From Corynebacterium sp. (GTDB lineage: Bacteria; Actinomycetota; Actinomycetes; Mycobacteriales; Mycobacteriaceae), in contig NZ_JAPJNQ010000059.1 of the NCBI RefSeq assembly GCF_030826625.1, forward strand, positions 1-13,227: a stretch of 13,227 nucleotides of DNA, in the 5' to 3' direction. Made by a program: the position numbers and the translations under genes. Under the pieces are notes generated by a model, which saw only the letters and a program-made list of their open reading frames with translations, ran no database searches and was not told the origin of the DNA. Below, in pieces: positions 1 to 6,468 of this stretch (the first letter of the stretch is position 1; each line of letters opens with the position of its first letter).

Positions 1-137
1 ACCGCCGGCTGCAGTGAGTCTTTCGGGGTGGCTTGCGCGAACGCAGACGATCCGAAAAGCGACAATGACGCGGTGCAGGCTACGGCTGCGCTAAAACTGC
101 GCACGCGAAACGCACGCCGGTGAGACAAAGAAGGCAC
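1..137 (-). CDS. Secreted protein, N-terminal fragment (probable NlpC/P60 cell-wall peptidase)
   Basis: Only the first 45 codons lie in the window; the gene runs off the left edge. Reading starts at a GTG at 137-135, preceded at 6 bases by AGGAG (148-144), which fixes the start. The translation is a textbook signal peptide: a basic n-region rich in Arg (residues 7-13), a hydrophobic Ala/Val/Leu core (about 16-29) and an AFA-QA cleavage site after residue 34. The mature part begins QATPKDSLQPA. No catalytic domain is visible, so the function is inferred from position: next to an Rv1476-like gene and acn, M. tuberculosis and C. glutamicum carry secreted NlpC/P60 peptidoglycan endopeptidases (RipA type) used in cell separation. 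Export by Sec is strongly supported. The enzyme class is an inference from synteny. Confidence 0.72.
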   Translation of the reverse strand, partial: MPSLSHRRAFRVRSFSAAVACTASLSLFGSSAFAQATPKDSLQPA

Positions 138-156
138 GACACACTCCTGACATGCA

Positions 157-180
157 CAGTCAAGCAAGCTCACTTGACTG
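157..180 (-). repeat. Perfect 8-bp inverted repeat upstream of the peptidase-like start
   Basis: CAGTCAAG (157-164) and CTTGACTG (173-180) are exact reverse complements around an 8-base loop. On the minus strand the structure ends 9 bases before the AGGAG ribosome binding site of the secreted protein gene. It could be a leader hairpin that affects translation or a dimeric regulator site. No T-run follows, so it is not a typical terminator. Confidence 0.45.
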
Positions 181-318
181 CGCGGTGAGTTCTACGACAG
201 TGGGTACCGACACACGAACGCAACAGTCCACCTGGACGCAACATGCAGATAATGGTTTTGATCCTTAGTGTGATCATCGTCGCTCCTGGCGTGCTTCCCC
301 ACATGCCCGTGCTGATGA

Positions 319-450
319 TCAATCAAGAATCAAAACTTTATTGAATTGCCGTGGCGGGTTTCCGCCAACATGTCCAACTTTTCTGTTAGGGCCCGTGAGC
401 CAATATCCAAACCATAGGCCACAGAGCGCAACAAAGATACAAACTTTCAC
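319..450 (-). CDS. Possible 43-residue single-pass membrane microprotein
   Basis: A short ORF on the minus strand begins at GTG (450-448), 4 bases after GGGAG, and ends with TGA at 321-319. The product starts MKVCIFVALCGLWFGYWL, a hydrophobic stretch long enough for one membrane segment or an uncleaved signal anchor, followed by a basic tail with Arg, Lys and His (TGPNRKVGHVGG). An in-frame TAA lies ten codons before the GTG and no other usual start codon intervenes. I recognise no family. In favour are the ribosome binding site, the amphipathic layout and the lack of any other explanation for a 433-base gap. Against are its length and the overlap of its 3' part with a GC-rich hairpin. It could instead be a leader peptide for the downstream secreted protein, or chance. 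Confidence 0.33.
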   Translation of the reverse strand: MKVCIFVALCGLWFGYWLTGPNRKVGHVGGNPPRQFNKVLILD

Positions 451-570
451 AATTCTCCCTACAGTTACGTCAAGTGCTTAACCGTGACCGGCGCTCTACG
501 CAGCGGAAAAAGCGAGTCGAATAATAATTATGTCATTTGTCACATTTGCAGCGACACGCAAAAAATAAAC

Positions 571-1056
571 TCAGTTGCGTAACGATTTGGTTACTAAAAG
601 CCAAGAAATAGTCAAGGCTACAAACATGACCAAGGCGCAAGTCGCGGCAAAAATCGGCCAGGAGACTAATGGGTGTGAGAGTTCATCCATAAACTGAACA
701 AGCCCGACATTGGTGGGGACGTCAGCGAAAGCACTTTCCGCTGCTTCTAAGCTGGCTCGCGAATAGTTTTCACTCACCGCCGCGCCGCCGCTTGGGGTGC
801 GCACGATAACGGTTTCGATACCGGTTTCTATCTGCAATTCCTGGGCTAGGTCCCGCAAGTCTGCAGCCTTGTCTACTGGAATGTCGACAAGCGCGATACC
901 GATATCCTGCCCGGCGGCACCCTCGCTAATAGTGGAGACGGCGTCGAGCAGCTGTGGCTCCTGCACTCTTCCAAATTCCGCATGCGGGCCGATAGCCAAA
1001 CGATCTTCTGCTAATTGCTCACTGAGCTCAGCTATATCAACACCATGGGGGATCAT
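571..1056 (-). CDS. Rv1476-like membrane protein (DUF6676 type)
   Basis: The 161-residue protein has a soluble part of about 130 residues and one C-terminal membrane segment (about 133-155, rich in Phe, Ala, Val, Leu and Trp) ending in a short basic tail (TKSLRN). This layout, the MIP start, the IALVDIP stretch (54-60) and the RTPSG-type motif (86-90) recall actinobacterial Rv1476-like proteins. The position also fits: in M. tuberculosis Rv1476 lies divergent from aconitase and directly upstream of the RipA/RipB peptidase genes, as here. The start at 1056 is preceded on the minus strand by GAAAG at 9 bases. The molecular role is unknown. The genomic link to peptidoglycan endopeptidases suggests an envelope role, which is inference. 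The topology probably leaves the N-terminal domain outside the cytoplasm or tethered at the membrane, but orientation cannot be set from the sequence alone. Confidence 0.75.
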   Translation of the reverse strand: MIPHGVDIAELSEQLAEDRLAIGPHAEFGRVQEPQLLDAVSTISEGAAGQDIGIALVDIPVDKAADLRDLAQELQIETGIETVIVRTPSGGAAVSENYSRASLEAAESAFADVPTNVGLVQFMDELSHPLVSWPIFAATCALVMFVALTISWLLVTKSLRN

Positions 1057-1082
1057 GACGGCTACTTTCTGCTTAATCTATC

Positions 1083-1101
1083 CGGGGGGTGATAATCCCC
1101 A
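1083..1101. promoter_or_regulatory. Candidate RamA-type G-run/C-run pair upstream of acn
   Basis: A run of six G (1084-1089) followed by T, then seven bases and CCCCA (1097-1101), forms a G4/C4 inverted pair about 115-135 bases upstream of the inferred acn transcription start. C. glutamicum acn is known to be activated by RamA, whose sites are described as paired short G-runs or C-runs. The match is to a loose motif, so this is a candidate only. Confidence 0.3.
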
Positions 1102-1181
1102 ATGGAAGCGTTCATCCTATCTCTGATTACGCTAGCGGACCGCCAATTACCACGCTATTACACGCCATAGGTGTCGCGAAG

Positions 1182-1210
1182 TTAAAACAGAACAGTTGTA
1201 CTGTTATACT
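1182..1210 (+). promoter_or_regulatory. acn promoter
   Basis: An extended -10 element, TGT-TATACT, has its hexamer at 1205-1210. A weak -35 (TTAAAA, 1182-1187) lies 17 bases upstream. The predicted transcription start is near 1217, giving a leader of about 100 bases before the GTG start. The weak -35 is offset by the TG extension, and the operator sits between the two boxes. Confidence 0.72.
1186..1205. promoter_or_regulatory. AcnR operator in the acn promoter
   Basis: CAGAAC (1188-1193), AGTT, GTACTG (1198-1203) is an imperfect inverted repeat. Extended to 1186-1205, 16 of 20 positions are symmetric. It matches the form of the C. glutamicum AcnR site, CAGNAC...GTACTG. It fills the spacer between the -35 and -10 regions, and with a start near 1217 it covers roughly -12 to -31, essentially where the C. 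glutamicum site lies. Repression by blocking RNA polymerase is therefore expected. Confidence 0.82.
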
Positions 1211-1218
1211 TTTGGCAA

Positions 1219-1281
1219 GACGAGGGATCGTCAACCTACACTGGGATAACGAACCCCTGTGTTCTAGAACTTTTTAGTTCT
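1219..1281 (+). other. Two small hairpins in the acn 5' leader
   Basis: GACGA-GGGA-TCGTC (1219-1232) forms a 5-bp stem with a GNRA-type tetraloop at the very 5' end of the predicted transcript. AGAACT-TTTT-AGTTCT (1266-1281) forms a 6-bp stem about 35 bases before the start codon. The first may stabilise the mRNA. The second could be a protein site or a chance palindrome, since it overlaps TTCTAGAA, itself a perfect 8-bp palindrome. Confidence 0.4.
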
Positions 1282-1315
1282 TACAATATTGCAAAACAAG
1301 GAAATGGAGCTCCCC

Positions 1316-4135
1316 GTGACTGAAAGCTTGAACTCCTTCAACGCCAAGAAGAAGCTCGAGGTCGGAGACAAGTCTTATGACTACTTCGCTCTCGACGCAG
1401 TAGACGGTCTGAAGAAGCTGCCTTACGCCCTCAAGGTGTTGGCAGAAAACCTTCTTCGCACCGAAGACGGCAAAAATGTCAATGAAGATCACATCAAAGC
1501 CATTGCAAACTGGGATCCAAAGGCTGAGCCTGATACTGAAATCCAGTTCACTCCAGCTCGTGTTTTGATGCAGGACTTCACCGGTGTGCCATGTGTTGTG
1601 GACTTGGCCACCATGCGTGAGGCCGTATCCAACCTGGGCGGTAACCCTGATCAGGTTAACCCTTTGAACCCAGCAGAAATGGTCATTGACCACTCTGTTA
1701 TCACTGAAGCCTTCGGTGATGCAGACGCGCTGACCAAAAACGTTGCCATCGAATACGAACGCAACGAAGAGCGCTACCAGTTCTTGCGCTGGGGTGCAGA
1801 GAACTTCTCGAACTTCCGCGTTGTTCCTCCAGGAACCGGTATTGTCCACCAGGTCAACATCGAATACCTGGGTCGCGTCGTATTCGACAATGATGGATTG
1901 GCTTATCCAGACACTTGTATCGGTACCGACTCCCACACCACCATGGAAAACGGCCTAGGAATTCTGGGTTGGGGCGTTGGCGGCATTGAGGCTGAGGCTG
2001 CCATGCTGGGGCAGCCAGTATCGATGCTGATTCCGAAGATCGTTGGCTTCAAGCTGACCGGTGAGATTCCAGTCGGCGTTACCGCGACCGACGTTGTGTT
2101 GACCATCACCGATATGCTGCGTGAGCACGGCGTTGTGCAGAAGATCGTCGAGTTCTACGGCAATGGTGTTAAGTCCATTCCTCTGGCAAACCGCGCAACC
2201 ATCGGTAACATGTCGCCAGAATTCGGTTCCACCGCCGCGATCTTCCCGATCGACGAGGAAACCACCAAGTACCTGGAGCTGACCGGTCGTCCGCAGGAGC
2301 AGATCGATCGCGTCGAGGCTTATGCCAAGGCTCAGGGCATGTGGCTGGAAGAAGACGACGAAGAAGCCGAGTACTCCGAATACATCGAACTCGACCTGTC
2401 TACCGTCAAGCCTTCGATCGCTGGTCCAAAGCGCCCACAGGACCGCATCGAGCTCGACAAAGCCAAAGAACAGTTCCGTAAGGATCTGCCAAACTACACC
2501 GACGACGAAGTTCTTGCCGACGGCAAGAAGCCAGAAGTTCGTCGCATGGTCGCTGAAGGTGGCTTGCAGAGCTACGCTGATGCCGATATCACCGAAGGCC
2601 ACAACGTTTCCCGTAAAGGTGAAGGCGAAGACGCTTCCGCCGGCAGCGAAGGACGTCCTTCCCACCCAACGCTGGTGCAGTCCCCAGCCGGTGGTGAATA
2701 CACTTTGGACCACGGCATGGTGGCGATTGCATCGATCACCTCGTGTACCAACACCTCTAACCCATCGGTCATGATCGGCGCTGGCCTGATTGCCCGCAAG
2801 GCCAACGAACTGGGTCTGACCTCCAAACCATGGGTCAAGACGATTTGTGCCCCCGGCTCTCAGGTTGTTGACGGCTACTACAAGCGTGCCGACCTTTGGA
2901 AGGACCTCGAGGCTCTTGGCTTCTACCTCTCCGGCTTCGGCTGCACCTCTTGTATCGGTAACTCCGGCCCACTGCCAGAAGAGATCTCCGATGCGATTAA
3001 CACCGAAGATCTGGCTGCCACCGCAGTTCTTTCCGGTAACCGTAACTTCGAAGGCCGCATTTCGCCGGACGTCAAGATGAACTACTTGGCTTCGCCGATG
3101 ATGGTCATCGCCTACGCCATCGCGGGCACCATGGACTTCGACTTCGACGAGCAGCCACTGGGGCAGGACAAAGATGGAAACGATGTCTTCTTGAAGGACA
3201 TTTGGCCATCCGCCGAAGAGATCGAAGAAACCATCCAGGCATCGATCTCCCGCGAGATGTACGAAGCTGACTACGCTGACGTCTTCAAGGGCGACGAGCA
3301 GTGGCAAAACCTGGACATTCCGAAGGGTGAGACCTTCGATTGGGACGATGCTTCCACCTACATCCGTAAGGCTCCTTACTTCGACGACATGCCGAATGAG
3401 CCAGAAGACGTTGAGGACATCAAGGGTGCACGCGTACTGGTGAAGTTGGGCGACTCGGTCACCACTGACCACATCTCCCCTGCTTCCGCTATTAAGCCGG
3501 GCACTCCAGCTGCACAGTACCTGGAAGAAAATGGTGTTGAGCGTCAGGACTTCAACTCCCTCGGTTCCCGTCGTGGTAACCACGAAGTCATGGTGCGCGG
3601 TACGTTCGCTAACATCCGTATGCGCAACCAGCTCGTAGAAGAATCCGGTGGCTACACCTTGGACTTCACCAAGGACGACAAGCCTCAGGCATTCATCTAC
3701 GACGCGGCCCAAAACTACAAGGAACAACAGACTCCTCTGGTCGTCCTGGGTGGTAAAGAATACGGCACCGGTTCCTCCCGTGACTGGGCTGCAAAGGGAA
3801 CTTTGCTGCTGGGCGTTCGCGCCGTCATCACCGAATCCTTCGAACGCATTCACCGTTCGAACCTGATCGGTATGGGTGTTGCACCACTACAGTTCCCTGA
3901 CGGTGAATCCCACGAATCGCTCGGACTGACCGGCCACGAAACCTTCGACATCGAAGGGCTGACCGAATTCAACGGCGGTTCCATCCCGAAGACCGTTAAG
4001 GTCACCGCTCACAAGGAAGATGGTGACACCATCGAATTCGATGCCAAGGTTCGCATCGACACCCCTGGTGAGGCCGAGTACTACCGTCACGGAGGCATCC
4101 TGCAGTACGTACTCCGTCAGATGGTTAAGTCCTAA
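1316..4135 (+). CDS. acn: Aconitate hydratase (AcnA/IRP1-type aconitase)
   Basis: Cytoplasmic TCA-cycle enzyme that interconverts citrate and isocitrate through cis-aconitate with a [4Fe-4S] cluster. With the GTG at 1316 the protein is 939 residues, the usual size for the long AcnA class. Cluster ligands are visible as Cys477 (TSCTNTSNP) and Cys543/Cys546 (GFGCTSCIGNSGP), with the spacing expected for AcnA. The N-terminal half carries the GTDSHTT motif and the C-terminal swivel domain shows GSRRGNHEVM and GGKEYGTGSSRDWAAKGT. The GTG is preferred because GGAG lies 6 bases before it. An in-frame ATG (1304) has AAGG only 2 bases upstream, and a TTG (1289) has no clear ribosome binding site. A charged low-complexity stretch (DEEAEY, near residue 345) lies in a region that often varies in this family. 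The gene is transcribed from the AcnR-controlled promoter and followed by acnR. Confidence 0.97.
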   Translation: MTESLNSFNAKKKLEVGDKSYDYFALDAVDGLKKLPYALKVLAENLLRTEDGKNVNEDHIKAIANWDPKAEPDTEIQFTPARVLMQDFTGVPCVVDLATMREAVSNLGGNPDQVNPLNPAEMVIDHSVITEAFGDADALTKNVAIEYERNEERYQFLRWGAENFSNFRVVPPGTGIVHQVNIEYLGRVVFDNDGLAYPDTCIGTDSHTTMENGLGILGWGVGGIEAEAAMLGQPVSMLIPKIVGFKLTGEIPVGVTATDVVLTITDMLREHGVVQKIVEFYGNGVKSIPLANRATIGNMSPEFGSTAAIFPIDEETTKYLELTGRPQEQIDRVEAYAKAQGMWLEEDDEEAEYSEYIELDLSTVKPSIAGPKRPQDRIELDKAKEQFRKDLPNYTDDEVLADGKKPEVRRMVAEGGLQSYADADITEGHNVSRKGEGEDASAGSEGRPSHPTLVQSPAGGEYTLDHGMVAIASITSCTNTSNPSVMIGAGLIARKANELGLTSKPWVKTICAPGSQVVDGYYKRADLWKDLEALGFYLSGFGCTSCIGNSGPLPEEISDAINTEDLAATAVLSGNRNFEGRISPDVKMNYLASPMMVIAYAIAGTMDFDFDEQPLGQDKDGNDVFLKDIWPSAEEIEETIQASISREMYEADYADVFKGDEQWQNLDIPKGETFDWDDASTYIRKAPYFDDMPNEPEDVEDIKGARVLVKLGDSVTTDHISPASAIKPGTPAAQYLEENGVERQDFNSLGSRRGNHEVMVRGTFANIRMRNQLVEESGGYTLDFTKDDKPQAFIYDAAQNYKEQQTPLVVLGGKEYGTGSSRDWAAKGTLLLGVRAVITESFERIHRSNLIGMGVAPLQFPDGESHESLGLTGHETFDIEGLTEFNGGSIPKTVKVTAHKEDGDTIEFDAKVRIDTPGEAEYYRHGGILQYVLRQMVKS

Positions 4136-4149
4136 GCCATCGCGCTCTG

Positions 4150-4225
4150 CGGGGCTGCACAACGTCTCGCTGTGAGTAACTAACCCACGGGTGTTGCTCG
4201 CAGCTGGGCCCTGCAGCCCCGTTTT
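4150..4225 (+). terminator. Nested RNA hairpin between acn and acnR (terminator or attenuator)
   Basis: An outer 10-bp perfect stem pairs 4150-4159 (CGGGGCTGCA) with 4212-4221 (TGCAGCCCCG) and is followed by TTTT (4222-4225). Inside it a 12-bp stem pairs 4169-4180 with 4193-4204 around a 12-base loop. The inner stem has two non-Watson-Crick positions, T4173/G4200 and T4177/G4196, both of which are G-U pairs in plus-strand RNA. The fold would therefore form only in the acn-acnR transcript direction. It likely reduces read-through from acn into acnR. The short T-run argues for partial termination or mRNA processing rather than a complete stop. Confidence 0.65.
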
Positions 4226-4258
4226 CGCATTTCCCGGTCAGAAAGGTCGTTCCCCAAA

Positions 4259-4858
4259 ATGCCAGTAATGAGTGAAAATGAGCTCAACCGTCGTCGACAA
4301 GAAATCTTGGTCGGGGCACGGAAATGCTTCGCTGAATACGGCTATGAAGGAGCGACCGTGCGACGTCTAGAACAAGCGACCGGGAAATCACGCGGCGCCA
4401 TATTCCACCATTTCTCCGATAAAGAGAATCTCTTCCTCGCCTTGGCGCGGGAAGATGCCGCACGACAAGCAGAAGTCGTGGCGCGGGAAGGACTCGTGGA
4501 AGTCATGCGAGATATCGTGCGTCATCCAGAAAAATATGATTGGTTGGCCACGCGGCTTGAAATTTCCAAGATGCTGCGCACCGATGCTTCGTTTCGGGCG
4601 CGTTGGCAAGAGCACCAAGCTGTCCTAGACCAAGCAGTGCATGATCGTTTAGCCAAAAATGCCGCAGAAGGCCGCATGCGTGTCGACGTGCCGATCGATA
4701 CCTTGCAGTACTTCTTGGAAATGGTCATGGACGGCCTGATTACGCGCAATGCCATGGGCATGGCGACCGACGAGGCAGTTCTTGATATCGCGGAGCAAGC
4801 AATCCGACGAGATGGCAACGATGCCATTGCTGAGAACAAAGATTCTGCGACTGATTAA
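4259..4858 (+). CDS. acnR: TetR-family repressor of aconitase
   Basis: The 199-residue protein has an N-terminal TetR DNA-binding domain, with the helix-turn-helix at about residues 33-59 (TVRRLEQATGKSRGAIFHHF), and a helical ligand/dimer domain (about 70-190). The sequence RKCFAEYGYEGATVRRLEQATGKSR-type core, the length and the position directly after acn match C. glutamicum AcnR, a homodimeric repressor of acn that binds citrate-Mg2+ in a pocket of its C-terminal domain. Its likely operator is the palindrome at 1186-1205. The ATG at 4259 has GAAAGG 12 bases upstream, which is long; an in-frame ATG at 4268 is a possible start but has a worse fit. The C-terminus is slightly extended (ENKDSATD). 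Expression probably depends on read-through of the hairpin after acn or on its own promoter, which I could not locate. Confidence 0.93.
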   Translation: MPVMSENELNRRRQEILVGARKCFAEYGYEGATVRRLEQATGKSRGAIFHHFSDKENLFLALAREDAARQAEVVAREGLVEVMRDIVRHPEKYDWLATRLEISKMLRTDASFRARWQEHQAVLDQAVHDRLAKNAAEGRMRVDVPIDTLQYFLEMVMDGLITRNAMGMATDEAVLDIAEQAIRRDGNDAIAENKDSATD

Positions 4859-4895
4859 TCCGCGGAACCGACCATAAGGTATAACGGTATCCACT

Positions 4896-5642
4896 ATGGT
4901 TAATCTTCTATTGGTCTCATTGCGTTATGGAGAGACTGCCCCGGCGGTAGCCGCCGCCGAGTATCGCGATATTTGTGAAGCTGCTGGCCTAACACAGGAA
5001 CAAACGACTCACCTGATCATTGATTCCACAAAAGTGCAGCTTCCGGATCTGAAACAATTCGACGGAGTCATTGTTGGTGGCAGCTCGCTCAACATCACCA
5101 ACGACGAATGGAGCGACTGGCAACACCATATTCATCAGCAACTTGCATCTCTTGTCGAAGCTGAGCTACCAGTCTTTTTAATCTGCTTCGGTGCTTCCTG
5201 GCTAGCCCATCATGTCGGCGGCACAGTTGGCCATACTCACGCGGAGACCTCCGGCAAGACGGTAGTACGACTCACGCCAGAAGCCGCACAAGATGCTTTG
5301 GCGCGCCATTTGCCACAAGAATTCACCAGTTTGACCGGGCATACTGAAGCTGTGGAATCCCTCCCCGTAGATTCAGATGATGTCACCGTGCTTGCCGACG
5401 GCCCCACCTGCCCAGTGCAATTGTTGCGCGTCGGTGATTCGACGTGGGCCAGCCAGTTCCACGCTGAAATGGATGCCGTAGCCATGAAAAACCGCATGGA
5501 TTTCTTCTATGACTACGGTTATTTCTCCCCCGAAGATTATCTCGACATCGTCAACAGCCTGCCGGAGATTGACACCACCTGGAGCAACAAATTAATCACG
5601 ATTTTTGTACGGTATTGTGCGACGAATGCGGTAGCGCACTAG
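4896..5642 (+). CDS. Class I glutamine amidotransferase-like protein (GMP synthase GATase-type domain)
   Basis: A 248-residue stand-alone class I (triad) glutaminase domain, which would release ammonia from glutamine or hydrolyse a related gamma-glutamyl substrate. The nucleophile is Cys97 in LICFGAS, replacing the usual CxGHQ strand-loop motif, and His189/Glu191 occur in SQFHAEMD, the usual QFHPE-type pair, so the triad looks intact. GVIVGGSSLNITND (57-70) is the oxyanion/GG region. It follows acnR by 37 bases, as in C. glutamicum, where a gene annotated as GMP synthase-like GATase occupies the same place. It lacks the ATP pyrophosphatase domain of GuaA, so it is not GMP synthase; the acceptor is unknown. 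No good Shine-Dalgarno precedes the ATG: AAGG is about 17 bases away. The stop lies 9 bases from the stop of the convergent next gene. Confidence 0.85.
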   Translation: MVNLLLVSLRYGETAPAVAAAEYRDICEAAGLTQEQTTHLIIDSTKVQLPDLKQFDGVIVGGSSLNITNDEWSDWQHHIHQQLASLVEAELPVFLICFGASWLAHHVGGTVGHTHAETSGKTVVRLTPEAAQDALARHLPQEFTSLTGHTEAVESLPVDSDDVTVLADGPTCPVQLLRVGDSTWASQFHAEMDAVAMKNRMDFFYDYGYFSPEDYLDIVNSLPEIDTTWSNKLITIFVRYCATNAVAH

Positions 5643-5651
5643 CTTGCCTCC

Positions 5652-6371
5652 TTAAATTGAGCTCATCGCATCGTTGCCGTCGTGGAAGGCGATGAAATCT
5701 TCATCTGGTAAGTTTTCGCGCCCGGCGAGCTCAAAAATCACCTGGCCAACGAGTTCACGCGAGGTGTGCTCATCGACAAATTTGATCGAGTTTTCGGTTA
5801 CCTTAATGCCAGTGGCAGGCTCGAGAGTCAACAGCGTCGGCGCTAGAATCACGAACCGCAAATCCGAAGCGATCAAGCGCTTGTCGACGGTTTTCTTCGA
5901 CTCAACATACGCCAACCACGCACCGTCGTCATCGGTCTCATTTTCTAGCGAGCCCATATAAGAGACCATGATGAACTTTGGTGCCTTATGCTTGCCGACG
6001 GCGTCCTGAACTTTCTCCAGTCCCGCAATACATTCCAGAGCGGCATCTCGATCAACTGCATAGGTGACCTCAGCGCCCGCGCGGCCACCATTTCCGGCGG
6101 TCCACACGACTACGTCGAACTGACCGATCAATTCTGCCCACTCATCGGCGGAAAGCTCAGTGACGTCCTGCACCAGCGGTGTCGCGCCGTTTTCGCGGGC
6201 TTCCTCGGCTTTTTCTTCCCGACGCAGCATCGCGGTAATCGCGAAATCATTGCAATACTGAGGAATAGCAATGCTTGCCACCTGACCAGAGCCACCGATG
6301 ACGAGCACTTGTTTCTTCGAGCCAACGTGCTGTGTATCAACCATGCCGCCCATGCTACGCCGAATAGTCAA
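5652..6371 (-). CDS. NAD(P)-binding atypical SDR / NmrA-like oxidoreductase
   Basis: Rossmann-fold protein of 239 residues. A glycine-rich dinucleotide loop follows the first strand (VLVIGGSGQVAS, 23-33), then a basic patch MLRREEK (48-54) where NADP would be bound, VVVWTAG (87-93), MVSYMGS (135-141) and YVESK (155-159), which fits the SDR Tyr-x-x-x-Lys. This fits the NAD(P)H-binding atypical SDR group, often annotated as sugar epimerase or NmrA-like. The substrate is unknown. AAGGAGG ends 10 bases before a TTG at 6371, which supports that start. ATG codons at 6353 and 6344 are alternatives that would remove the first 6 or 9 residues, none of which belong to the fold. The gene is convergent with the GATase gene; the two stops are 9 bases apart without an obvious terminator. 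Confidence 0.85.
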   Translation of the reverse strand: MTIRRSMGGMVDTQHVGSKKQVLVIGGSGQVASIAIPQYCNDFAITAMLRREEKAEEARENGATPLVQDVTELSADEWAELIGQFDVVVWTAGNGGRAGAEVTYAVDRDAALECIAGLEKVQDAVGKHKAPKFIMVSYMGSLENETDDDGAWLAYVESKKTVDKRLIASDLRFVILAPTLLTLEPATGIKVTENSIKFVDEHTSRELVGQVIFELAGRENLPDEDFIAFHDGNDAMSSI

Positions 6372-6456
6372 TTTTTTCGGCCCTCCTTGTCTGCTCGCCG
6401 CAATAGCTCAACTGTGTGCCCTTTGCCCCTGCGTTAATCGCTGCAACCAATGAGGT

Positions 6457-6462
6457 TAAGAT
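6457..6462 (+). promoter_or_regulatory. Candidate -10 for a leaderless ACT-protein transcript
   Basis: TAAGAT ends exactly 6 bases before the ATG at 6469, the distance that places the transcription start on the A of the start codon. The only Shine-Dalgarno candidate (GAGG, 6452-6455) is 13 bases from ATG and overlaps this box. No clear -35 is seen. Confidence 0.42.
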
Positions 6463-6468
6463 AGAAGC

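Larger units (their letters stand above)
138..570. other. 433-base intergenic leader between two minus-strand genes
   Basis: This gap separates the stop of the Rv1476-like gene from the start of the secreted peptidase-like gene. It is long for Corynebacterium and would be the 5' region of the peptidase gene. It holds a possible 43-codon ORF (450-319, minus), a perfect 8-bp inverted repeat just upstream of the ribosome binding site (157-180), an imperfect palindrome at 226-237 (GTCCA CC TGGAC) and a 5-bp GC-rich hairpin inside the small ORF. A T-run follows the Rv1476-like stop on the minus strand, but I found no strong stem in front of it. I compared the strand by eye with the conserved core of the c-di-AMP (ydaO) riboswitch and saw no match. 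Confidence 0.5.

Noticed and set aside
170..304. 44-codon minus-strand frame starting at ATG 304
   Set aside because: No Shine-Dalgarno before the ATG, Arg/Cys-rich random-looking product, and it overlaps the leader hairpin of the peptidase gene.
138..570. c-di-AMP (ydaO) riboswitch in the peptidase leader
   Set aside because: Expected from the gene type, but the conserved core sequences were not found on the minus strand by eye. A covariance-model search would be decisive.
797..1126. 109-codon plus-strand frame opposite the Rv1476-like gene
   Set aside because: Serine/proline-rich antisense translation; the minus-strand reading has a membrane segment, ribosome binding site and synteny.
1274..1936. 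220-codon minus-strand frame over the acn 5' end and leader
   Set aside because: Antisense shadow of acn with no ribosome binding site at its start and no recognisable domain.
1955..3853. 632-codon open frame on the minus strand opposite acn
   Set aside because: It lies wholly antisense to a clear aconitase. Its length follows from the regular codon pattern of acn, and the translation shows no recognisable motif or start signal.
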